A stretch of 52,686 nucleotides of DNA, taken from assembly GCA_002104945.1 (NCBI GenBank), contig MCFH01000107.1:1-52686 (forward strand). The letters run 5' to 3'. The stretch is from Piromyces finnis. Its lineage: Eukaryota; Neocallimastigomycota; Neocallimastigomycetes; Neocallimastigales; Neocallimastigaceae. A program made the position numbers and the translations under genes. The notes beneath the pieces were generated by a model, which had not been told where the DNA came from, did not search any database, and saw only the letters and a program-made list of their open reading frames with translations. Of the stretch, positions 44,901 through 52,686 are shown piece by piece; position 1 is the stretch's first letter; each line of letters opens with the position of its first letter.

Positions 44901-46651
44901 GTGTTAATGAAAGTGTAAATTCAATTAAATATTCTAAACTTAATAATGTTGATTTAAATAATTATATCTCTACTAATAATAATTCACATGGGAGTAAAAA
45001 TATAAATATAAATTTTAAAAATGATATTGATAAAAGCAAGAATAATAATTATTTTAAAAATAATGAAATAAATGAATTATCTGAATATAATAATGATATT
45101 GTTTATAATGAAGTAATGAATAGTGATATCAATGACTTAAATAACACTTGCTACTTAAATAATAAAATAGATATAAATAAAAATGATTTTCCTAAATTAA
45201 ATGAAAATACTACAACTAACTATTATAATTCTAACATCCACAATAATAATAATCTTAATAAAATTCATTCATTTGAACCATCTAATATTTTTAATATTGA
45301 TAAAAATAATTATTTTAATATAGAAAATAAAATAAAAATATCCTCCGTTTCATTTGAAAATGAAAAAGAAGAAGTATTAGATAATGATACTGACTTAGAA
45401 GCTGTACTTGTAACTGAAGTAACTGATACATCTATTGGTACCACCAGTGAAAATAATTCTAATGAATATCCAGGAAGTAATAAAATTAAAGACTTTCTTA
45501 AAAAGAAAATTATCTTAATAAATGGAATAAAGTACTATAAAGATGGTGACAATATCAGAAAAGTTGTCGAAGATAAAGAAGAGAAAATAGAATTACTATT
45601 AGCTGCACATTCAATAGGTCATGAAGGATTTTATAAAACTTATAACCGATTAAAGAAAAATTATTATTGGAAAAATATGTCTAAAGATGTAGAACTACTT
45701 GTAAAAACTTGCCATGATTGTCAATTAAAGAGACCTCAACCTATTAATAGTGGTACTGAATCATTTGCTACAAAACCAGGTCTACCATTCACTAGAGTTG
45801 GTTTAGATATTATTGGACCACTACCAATAACTAAAAATAATAATAAATATATAATAGTACTTGTAGACTATTTTACCAAATGGGTTGAAGCTGAACCACT
45901 AAAGTCAATTGAATCTACGGATGTTATAAAATTTCTTACAAATGTATTTTCTAGACATGGTACTCCGGAAATATTAATTACTGATAATGGTCCACAATTT
46001 ACTTCTGATGCTACTAAAGGCTTCCTTGATTTATATGGTATATATGTTCAATATTCTAGCACTTATCATCCAGAAACAAATGGGCAAGTAGAAAATCGTA
46101 ACAGAGAAATTGTTAAAAATATTCGACTACTAGGAAACTCAAATAAAGAATGGGACGAAGTTCTACCATCTGCTCTATGGGCTCTACGTACTTGTAAAAA
46201 TGAAGTAACAAAATTTTCTAGTTTTGAATTATTATATGGTCGTACTGACCTTCAACCATTTGAACTTATGATAGAATATAATAATAAAAATGAATACGAA
46301 ACTCCAGAAGAATATTTAATAAATAAATTTACTACACATTGGGAATGGATTATTGAAGTTACCAAAAATATTCAGAATGCTAATAAATTATGGGAAAATA
46401 GAAGAAAACAAAAAGCTTCAATGAATACTGCATTCTCAGCTGGTGATTTAGTACTTGTTAGAAATTTTTCAAGAAGAAAGTTAGATCCATTTTTCATGGG
46501 ACCTTTCCGTATTATTAAAATGGAATTTAATACTGCTACATTATGTGACCCTATTAGTGGTGCAATAGCTGAAAGAAATGTTCATCAAAAGAATTTAGTT
46601 CATTATCATACTTGGCACAATGAGACTTCCAGGGACGAAGTCCAAACTTAA
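41939..46651 (+). CDS. pol: Ty3-like Pol polyprotein (PR-RT-RNase H-IN), copy 1, 1570 aa
   Basis: Frame -1 to gag. Residues 1-190 are Asn-rich. The aspartic protease is about 265-375, with active-site D283 in YLDSCSS (DSC, not the usual D-S/T-G). The RT is about 490-690, with WRMCVDYRKLNSITIKDSYP, FSGFHQIPM and catalytic YMDD (642-645). RNase H is about 780-905 (TDAS 790-793, TDHKPLVGLF). An Asn/Lys/Asp-rich insert of about 220-250 residues (about 920-1150) follows. Integrase: HHCC finger H1224, H1228, C1258, C1261, and the catalytic triad D1290, D1349, E1385 with D-35-E spacing. The C-terminus has a GPY/F-like MGPFRII and no chromodomain. It matures element proteins, copies RNA to DNA and integrates it. 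The frame is open throughout, so it is potentially active. Translation needs frameshifting or reinitiation at ATGA. Confidence 0.95.
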   Translation: MSGRRNTPINQTNTTFATISVPVNEEITIPVIRKSKKNTDIKPYKRTTKEKLSDNPQPIRVPSNETREPLNNTYEDIIEVPNNEVEMETVIENENNNNNNNLNNNYNNNINNNMSMNNDTNINNNESNKIDNNINDNNINNNTNSTEALKQLDPSFINQPTIDKAKRNNKKEREKEIIELAKEIELPSQKEKDVPNEKGTKRLVISADQEKYNITKDIGEKFANITIGQLLEISPKLKTELSKALKFTKIIEDESTILSTIRKDKVVKSKCKIEGIETTVYLDSCSSINMITRKFLLENNIPLKPVSKIRETLYQAYSNTTIESHLYEIEITIGNITSKEIFRLIEKEDIFQVLIGVETLANMKLIMDFSDHTLYQKTDDIHKIGSFESINEMNQTNLIEEFDEEINQDALIYYLTSQNDKYQDLEIKTTSDSKLQLINKIVDETQKEAKDQLKNLLITNIDVLANDTDDLGKSKLLAHEIKLNQDDPIKQKMYRISNKEHMEILKEEIGKLLKNDLIEPSQSSWSSPVLLVPKKNGKWRMCVDYRKLNSITIKDSYPLPYIEEILFSIGNNVKYLSTLDLFSGFHQIPMKKEDIDKTCFTTIFGNYNYKVMPFGLCNAPATFQREMNRIFLPLIGKCLFVYMDDLLVFSPSLEQHILDLQKVFNIIKENGIKANLSKCHFLKQEVEVLGHILSVEGVKPVEKKIETIKNWKSPTNLTQLRSFLGAIGYYRKFIKDFAQIAHPLFKLLKKGMKFEWTSETEQSFQILKERLIKSPILKYPDYDKYFIIRTDASLNGIGGVLLQKDENNVEHPIHYVSRSLNDSEINYSITDLEGTAAFYCCKKFKSYISGNKEETILYTDHKPLVGLFNNKEPNNARQTRWVTTLSMLKVKVKYEQGKKNVVADALSRLIPDNKNDIKISLATFNNNDGETTKNNILNSNKDFYSKNNENIVYSCNFNNSCINDNEINKNNNINPYIDKNIDLNKNSCVNESVNSIKYSKLNNVDLNNYISTNNNSHGSKNININFKNDIDKSKNNNYFKNNEINELSEYNNDIVYNEVMNSDINDLNNTCYLNNKIDINKNDFPKLNENTTTNYYNSNIHNNNNLNKIHSFEPSNIFNIDKNNYFNIENKIKISSVSFENEKEEVLDNDTDLEAVLVTEVTDTSIGTTSENNSNEYPGSNKIKDFLKKKIILINGIKYYKDGDNIRKVVEDKEEKIELLLAAHSIGHEGFYKTYNRLKKNYYWKNMSKDVELLVKTCHDCQLKRPQPINSGTESFATKPGLPFTRVGLDIIGPLPITKNNNKYIIVLVDYFTKWVEAEPLKSIESTDVIKFLTNVFSRHGTPEILITDNGPQFTSDATKGFLDLYGIYVQYSSTYHPETNGQVENRNREIVKNIRLLGNSNKEWDEVLPSALWALRTCKNEVTKFSSFELLYGRTDLQPFELMIEYNNKNEYETPEEYLINKFTTHWEWIIEVTKNIQNANKLWENRRKQKASMNTAFSAGDLVLVRNFSRRKLDPFFMGPFRIIKMEFNTATLCDPISGAIAERNVHQKNLVHYHTWHNETSRDEVQT

Positions 46652-46660
46652 GTGGGGGGA
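46651..46660 (+). promoter_or_regulatory. Polypurine tract, copy 1
   Basis: AGTGGGGGGA lies 3 nt before the right LTR and directly after the pol stop. This is the expected plus-strand primer position. Confidence 0.8.
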
Positions 46661-46663
46661 TCT

Positions 46664-47738
46664 TGATACGCTACTCACATAAAAACGTAATAAAAACTAG
46701 CCGAATAAACACGACTTAACCCATAGCGACTTATAATAAAAATAAAAGATAATAACCCTTAAAAATGAATAAATAATAATTTTATGGAAATATAACCCTT
46801 TCTTTTAAATAAATAATATTCTCTTTATTAAATAATAAATTATGAATAAAAACGACTTAATAGAGATAATAATAAAATAAATTATTAAATAAAATAAAAC
46901 GACTCAATCCAAAAATGTATTAAAATAATAAAATAATAATAAGTAAATAAAAATGAATAAATAAACTAAAAAAATAAAATGATATACATTAAATTATTAA
47001 TTCTAGTGTTTTATCCAAGTGTTCTTTAGAAATTCTTTCAAACTTATATATATAAATTAACAAATAAATAACTGAGTAATTATTACTAAAAGTGATTAAT
47101 TTAAAGCCTGGAAATAGAACAATAATAACAATTTCAAAGATAAAATACAGAACTCTTTTATGTTTCTGTATAAAATGAGTGTTTATAATAATTGATACTT
47201 TTAATATTTTAATTTCATTTTAATTTTATTTTAATATTATTTTAATTTTAAATTTTAATTATTTTATTCAAGGTATTATACATTTAATGATAGTCAATGA
47301 TAATTTATAATAATTTTTCTAAATTTAAACATTTTGAAGTAATAAGAAAATCAAATAAGTAATATTCTATAATATTTTATAATACTAAGACATAATTTTA
47401 ATTTATTCTTTTAATTTTAATAAATAATAACAATAGTAATAATAACATTTAATAGTTAAAAATAATAATACATGTAATAAATGAAAATGTATAAAAGGAA
47501 GATAAAATTCTTCTTTATAAAGGGGGACAATAAATAGACAATAAATAAATTATAAATATAATAAAGAGATAATTTAAACATAATAAAAAGAGTTTATTTT
47601 CGAGTTTTTGAGTGATTTATTTGTTAATTATAAAACATATTTTATTTTATTTTAAATTTATTGTTTCATCATAAATATTAGAATTTATTATTTATTAAAA
47701 ATATTATATTATTCAAAAATATATCGGTCAACGCATCA
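46664..47738 (+). repeat. LTR shared by the two tandem Ty3-like copies (1075 bp)
   Basis: Starts TGATACGCTACTCAC and ends CAACGCATCA. It is the 3' LTR of copy 1 and the 5' LTR of copy 2. It is uninterrupted and gives the empty sites for both nested insertions of the left LTR. Confidence 0.95.
47490..47497 (+). promoter_or_regulatory. Candidate TATA box in the shared LTR
   Basis: TATAAAAG at the position equivalent to 38779 in the left LTR, about 240 bp before the LTR end. Confidence 0.4.
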
Positions 47739-47878
47739 TAAAATTTTGGTGGAGAATCCGGGCGTGACCAAAGATATGAAAAAGAATAATATTAATAATA
47801 ATACTAATAAATTCTAAGATATTAAGCGTTTATAAAAAAACAGTTTACACTTAATTTAATTTTATTATATATTCTTCT

Positions 47879-47910
<32 letters not shown>

Positions 47911-49133
47911 AAAAAAAAAATTTAATTATATATATAAAAGGAAATATATATAATTTTAAAATTATAAAAATTTTAATATTTCTAAAAAGGGTATTTAAGA
48001 AATTAAAGATTAAGTGATTAATAGTTAGTCATATACGTTACACAAGGAAGAAAATTTCTATAATTCCTATAATCGTTTCCGTTCTTATTATTAATAAGGA
48101 TAACTTAATCCATTCAGTTAGTTTGTTATATTTCTGATCTATCCAGGGGATCAGTGTGATAGTAAAAACTAGGAAAAAAGTTAATCCTTCTCAGCAGTTA
48201 ATAATAAGATCATAATTTGAATTAAATATACAATTTTTATTTCTTAATTAAGAGAATAAATTAATTCACCAGTGCTTATTTGTAGAGGCGGCTGTTGAAT
48301 GAAAAACTTCTTAGCTTAAGGCTACCTACATATTAAGCGAATAATTTATTTCAATATTCTTAATTATTGACTAAAAATTTTTTAATTTAAATTATAACAA
48401 AAAAAAAAAATAGTAAGTATATATTGGTTGTTGTTATATAATAGACTGAGTTCGAAATATAGCAATAATTAAAGCAATTATTATTTAGAGAGTAAGGCGG
48501 GTACACACTCAGCAAGAGGGAGTAGGTATACTAGACAGCCTTTATTTGATTCTCAAGTAAGAGAGTAGCAAGTTCGGCTGAAAATCCTGAGTAAGGAGCA
48601 GAACTTTGGAAGTGAAAATTTATCATTTAAAGGTGGGGGTTTAGTAGGGATCCGAAAGTCTTTATAGTCACTGTGCCTCGGGTGCCTAAAAATAAATAAA
48701 TAATTGTAACAATATATATAAACTATTATAATTAAATTAAATAAAAAAAATATACATATTCTTATAAATTCCTAATTGCAAAAAAAAAAAAAAAAAAAAA
48801 AAAAAATTATTCTTTCATTCTTCCTTGATCATTTAAAATTGAGAGTTAATAAATTGCATTTAAATTTATAATTAGATATTATTCCGTAAAGCTTCTATTA
48901 TTCCTGACTAATAATAATAATATAATATACTTTCTATAAAATACTTCTCCGATCTGATCTCATTCAATATTAAATTTCATTATTTATATAATTTTTATAA
49001 TTTATATAATCCATATAATATATATAATTTATACAATATATATATAGATTTCTGTTGTATTACTTATTTTTTATTCTTTTATTTTTCTTTAATATACTTC
49101 TCAATTTCTAAATAATTTTCTTTAATTTTTTTT

Positions 49134-49172
<39 letters not shown>

Positions 49173-49406
49173 ATAAATTTTATATTATTTTATACTTTAT
49201 CAATTTATCAATTATTTATATATTCAATTCTTTTCATTTTTAATTTTATAAATATTATTAATATTATTATATTATTAAAGTTCAAAACACATATATATAT
49301 ATATAATATATAAATTCCAATTATTTTCTTTATTATCATTTATTTCAAATTAAATTATTCTTTTATTTTAATTATTTTACCTTATAAGAAATTTATATAT
49401 ACAAAA
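47739..49406 (+). other. Untranslated leader of Ty3-like copy 2
   Basis: Equivalent to 39051-40718 and almost identical, with the candidate PBS (TGGTGGAGAATCC) at about 47747-47766, the GC-richer block and the long poly(A) runs. It differs mainly in homopolymer lengths. Confidence 0.7.
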
Positions 49407-50630
49407 ATGAAGATCAGTGAAATCACTAAAATGCTACCTAGAATTGGTAGTCAAGATAGGGATATCGAAAGCTGGGCTGAAGAATTCAGCAGAGTTATGG
49501 ACCTATCTGACATCAATGATCCCAAAAAGATATTCGCTTGGGCAAAGGAATGTGTCCAAGGTAGATTAAAAGGAATCATTGATGACTTAAAAACAGAAAG
49601 TGATACTGGAACAAATTATCCTAGTATCGAAGATATTAAAGAGGCTATTGAAGAATACTTAGAAATCACGCCTCAAGAAAAATGCTTCAATGTTAAGTCT
49701 CTAAAAATTAGAAGAGGAGAAAGTATTAAGGATTTCAACTGGAGATACGGAAACTTATATAAAAATCTTAATGTTGGATCCCAACTATTCGTTACTGTTA
49801 AGGATTATACTAATTCCATTATTTCTCGTCCTTTTATCAGAACTCAAGTAATCACTGCCCAACCTAAAGATATAGAAGCCGCTTTTAAGGTTGCCGAATT
49901 AGCTGAATCAGCAACTGAAGTTCCTCAGTATCATAATGTAAATATGTTTACTGATAACCAACCTTACTTTGATCCATATCAAAACCAAAATTATAATCTA
50001 TTTACTCAACATAGTGGTGGAACTAATTATAATTATTTTAATAATAATGATAGTCCATATACTTATAATGGATACTACAATAATAACTATAATAATAATT
50101 ATGATAATAATAATAATTATAATAATTATAATATGCGATTCAATGGAAACTATAATATGAGAAATCAACGTTTTAATAAGAGAAATAATTACAGAAATAA
50201 TTACCCAAATAATTTCAATACTAATAATAATAGTTATAGTAACAATTATAATAATAATTATAACAATAATTATAACAACTATCAAGGTGATCAAAATGCA
50301 TATAATAATGGTTATAGTAAATACCCTTATAATTCTAGTACATTTAATAACAATAATTATTCCAATATGGAAGAAAATAAATCATATCAAAATTCCACTA
50401 ATTATTCTAATAATGTTAATGCTAATAAAATGAATACTACTACTAATAAAGTTAATCAAACTACATCTCAAAGTCAAGTGAATATGTTTAACCAGTCTCA
50501 AAGAAATAAATGTTTTAGATGTCAACAAGTAGGCCACAAAATGCAAGATTGCAAATATACATTCCAAGAACTTGCAGAAATGGAAAAACAAGGCCTTATA
50601 AACTCTAATCAAAATCATTTAAACTTATGA
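49407..50630 (+). CDS. gag: Ty3-like Gag, copy 2, 407 aa
   Basis: Same length as copy 1, with one amino-acid change seen in the Asn/Tyr-rich linker (Arg to Met in NYNxRFNG). The CCHC knuckle is intact, as are the ATGA overlap with pol and the in-phase TTTAAAC. Confidence 0.93.
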   Translation: MKISEITKMLPRIGSQDRDIESWAEEFSRVMDLSDINDPKKIFAWAKECVQGRLKGIIDDLKTESDTGTNYPSIEDIKEAIEEYLEITPQEKCFNVKSLKIRRGESIKDFNWRYGNLYKNLNVGSQLFVTVKDYTNSIISRPFIRTQVITAQPKDIEAAFKVAELAESATEVPQYHNVNMFTDNQPYFDPYQNQNYNLFTQHSGGTNYNYFNNNDSPYTYNGYYNNNYNNNYDNNNNYNNYNMRFNGNYNMRNQRFNKRNNYRNNYPNNFNTNNNSYSNNYNNNYNNNYNNYQGDQNAYNNGYSKYPYNSSTFNNNNYSNMEENKSYQNSTNYSNNVNANKMNTTTNKVNQTTSQSQVNMFNQSQRNKCFRCQQVGHKMQDCKYTFQELAEMEKQGLINSNQNHLNL

Positions 50631-50652
50631 GTGGGAGAAGGAATACTCCCAT
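50618..50652 (+). promoter_or_regulatory. Candidate -1 frameshift site, copy 2
   Basis: TTTAAAC (50618-50624), 6-nt spacer and GTGGGAG/CTCCCAT stem, identical to the site in copy 1. Because the copies are so recent, the identity adds little independent support. Confidence 0.6.
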
Positions 50653-52686
50653 AAATCAAACCAATACTACTTTTGCTACAATATCAGTACCAGTAAATGA
50701 AGAAATTACTATTCCAGTAATAAGAAAAGCTAAAAAGAATACTGATATTAAACCATATAAAAGAACTACCAAAGAAAAATTAAGTGACAATCCACAACCA
50801 ATTAGAGTTCCAAGTAATGAGACTAGAGAACCATTAAATAATACTTATGAAGATATAATTGAAGTTCCAAATAATGAAGTAGAAATGGAGACTGTAATTG
50901 AAAATGAAAATAATAATAATAATAATAATCTTAATAATAATTATAATAATAATATTAATAATAATATGAGTATGAATAATGACACTAATATAAATAATAA
51001 TGAAAGTAATAAAATAGATAATAACATTAATGATAATAATATTAATAATAACACTAATTCAACAGAAGCATTAAAACAATTAGATCCTTCATTCATTAAT
51101 CAACCCACTATAGATAAAGCTAAACGAAATAATAAAAAAGAACGAGAAAAGGAAATAATAGAATTAGCAAAAGAGATTGAACTTCCAAGTCAAAAAGAAA
51201 AAGATGTACCAAATGAAAAAGGTACAAAAAGATTAGTTATATCAGCAGATCAAGAAAAATATAATATAACTAAAGATATAGGAGAAAAATTTGCAAATAT
51301 AACAATAGGTCAACTACTTGAAATTAGTCCTAAATTAAAAACAGAACTTTCAAAAGCATTAAAATTTACTAAAATTATTGAGGATGAATCTACAATTCTT
51401 TCCACCATAAGAAAAGATAAAGTTGTGAAATCAAAATGCAAAATAGAAGGAATAGAAACTACTGTATATTTGGATTCCTGTTCATCTATAAATATGATTA
51501 CTAGAAAATTCTTATTAGAAAATAATATTCCATTAAAACCAGTTTCAAAAATTAGAGAAACTTTATATCAAGCTTATTCCAATACTACTATTGAGTCGCA
51601 TCTATATGAAATTGAAATTACTATTGGTAATATAACATCTAAAGAAATATTTAGACTTATTGAAAAAGAAGATATATTCCAGGTCTTAATTGGTGTAGAA
51701 ACTTTAGCTAATATGAAATTAATTATGGACTTTTCTGATCATACTTTATATCAGAAAACTGATGATATTCACAAAATTGGATCTTTTGAAAGTATTAATG
51801 AAATGAATCAAACTAACTTAATAGAAGAATTGATGAAGAAATTAATCAAGATGCATTAATATATTACTTAACTAGTCAGAATGATAAATATCAAGATTTA
51901 GAAATTAAAACTACTAGTGATTCTAAATTACAACTTATTAATAAAATAGTTGATGAAACACAAAAAGAAGCAAAAGACCAACTGAAGAATCTTTTAATAA
52001 CTAATATAGATGTTCTAGCTAATGATACTGATGATTTGGGTAAATCAAAATTATTAGCTCATGAAATTAAATTAAATCAAGATGATCCTATTAAACAGAA
52101 AATGTATCGTATTTCTAATAAAGAACATATGGAAATTCTAAAAGAAGAAATAGGAAAGCTTTTAAAGAATGATTTAATAGAACCATCACAATCATCTTGG
52201 TCTTCTCCAGTTTTATTAGTACCAAAAAAGAATGGAAAATGGAGGATGTGTGTAGATTATAGAAAATTAAATTCTATAACAATAAAAGATTCATATCCAC
52301 TTCCATATATTGAAGAAATATTATTTTCTATTGGTAATAATGTAAAATATTATCTACATTGGATTTATTCTCTGGTTTTCATCAAATACCAATGAAGAAA
52401 GGAAGATATTGATTAAAACATTGTTTTACAACAATATTTGGAAATTATTAATTACAAAGTAATGCTTTTGGGTTTATGTAATGCTCCAGCAACCTTTCAA
52501 AGAGAAATGAACCGTATATTTCTACCACTTATTGGAAAATGTTTATTTGTTTATATGGATGACCTTTTAGTATTTTCTCCAAGTCTTGAACAACATATAT
52601 TAGATCTTCAAAAGGTTTTTAATATAATAAAAGAAAATGGTATAAAAGCAAATCTTTCAAAATGTCATTTCTTAAAACAAGAAGTA
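50627..52686 (+). pseudogene. pol: Ty3-like Pol, copy 2, frame broken and cut by window end
   Basis: Matches copy 1 pol to about 51830, covering the protease with the same DSC active site. There a T is missing from a TTT run and the frame stops at 51857-51859. The -1 frame then carries the start of the RT (WRMCVDYRKLNS) from about 52036 until a second missing T near 52351. Further single-base differences follow at about 52401-52470; after that the sequence agrees with copy 1 up to the end (at the YMDD region). The net length change is +2. Either a decayed copy or consensus errors in a repeat. Confidence 0.85.

Larger units (their letters stand above)
35232..47738 (+). mobile_element. Ty3/gypsy-type LTR retrotransposon, copy 1
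   Basis: The order is LTR (35232-39050, interrupted), leader with PBS, gag, pol (PR-RT-RH-IN), polypurine tract and LTR (46664-47738). The PR-RT-RNase H-integrase order defines Ty3/gypsy (Metaviridae). LTRs start TGATACGC and end ACGCATCA, with short inverted ends TGAT/ATCA. Without the nested insertions and their duplications the left LTR is about 1098 bp against 1075 bp on the right; most of the difference is a block of indels near 38815-38900. Coding frames are intact, so this copy may be functional or recently so. The left end abuts tRNA-Pro. The right LTR is shared with a second copy, so the flanking TSD cannot be tested in this window. Confidence 0.93.
46664..52686 (+). mobile_element. 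Ty3/gypsy-type element, copy 2 (truncated by window end)
   Basis: From the shared LTR, the leader, gag and first part of pol repeat copy 1 at an offset of exactly 8688 bp through gag. Only a few base changes are seen, e.g. Gag Arg to Met (41450/50138 region) and Pol Ser to Ala near residue 35. In the last 850 bp several indels break pol. The remaining pol and the right LTR lie beyond the window. Confidence 0.93.

Overview
The window looks like nuclear DNA of a very AT-rich eukaryote, most plausibly an anaerobic gut fungus (Neocallimastigomycota). The reasons are extreme AT content, long homopolymer and simple-repeat tracts between genes, asparagine-rich proteins, short GT-AG introns, and fungal or animal type housekeeping genes. 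Dictyostelids share the AT and Asn bias, so the lineage call is an inference that would need a homology search.

The left half (1-27,000) is sparse host sequence. It holds an unrecognised Asn-rich coiled-coil protein (834-4058, +); a six-exon oligoribonuclease (REXO2/Orn) with an unusual Asn/Tyr-rich tail (5648-7432, -); an eight-exon Qc-SNARE of the syntaxin-6/Tlg1 type (8678-10925, -), whose second intron is a textbook U12-type AT-AC intron; a two-exon, three-KH-domain RNA-binding protein of the PCBP/hnRNP K type (13574-14981, -); tRNA-Arg(CCT) (17271-17343, -); a doubtful 54-residue membrane protein (21418-21582, +); and a membrane-anchored basic protein with a PP1-docking-like motif (23557-24276, +). 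The rest is intergenic AT sequence with microsatellites, the largest being about 440 bp of (TTTTA)n at 26362-26802.

The right half (27,000 to the end) is a retroelement cluster around two nearly identical tRNA-Pro(AGG) genes. After the first tRNA-Pro (27015-27086, -) come LTR-like relics, then a full-length LINE (28994-34525) with a 13-bp target-site duplication, a poly(A) tail and one frameshift between its endonuclease and reverse transcriptase. The second tRNA-Pro (35148-35219, -) sits 12 bp from the left end of a Ty3/gypsy-type element (LTR 35232-39050, gag, pol, LTR 46664-47738). That left LTR contains two nested insertions: a two-LTR miniature element with identical LTRs (35283-36960, TSD CACGA) and a probable solo LTR (36977-38009, TSD CCATA). 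The second Ty3 LTR is followed directly by another internal region, so two elements share one LTR in tandem; the second copy runs off the window.

Gag and pol overlap by ATGA in the -1 frame. Just upstream is an in-frame TTTAAAC heptamer, followed 6 nt later by a 7-bp stem-loop, which is a strong candidate for programmed -1 frameshifting. The most interesting items are the U12-type intron, this recoding site, the tRNA-proximal Ty3 insertion and the nested miniature LTR element.
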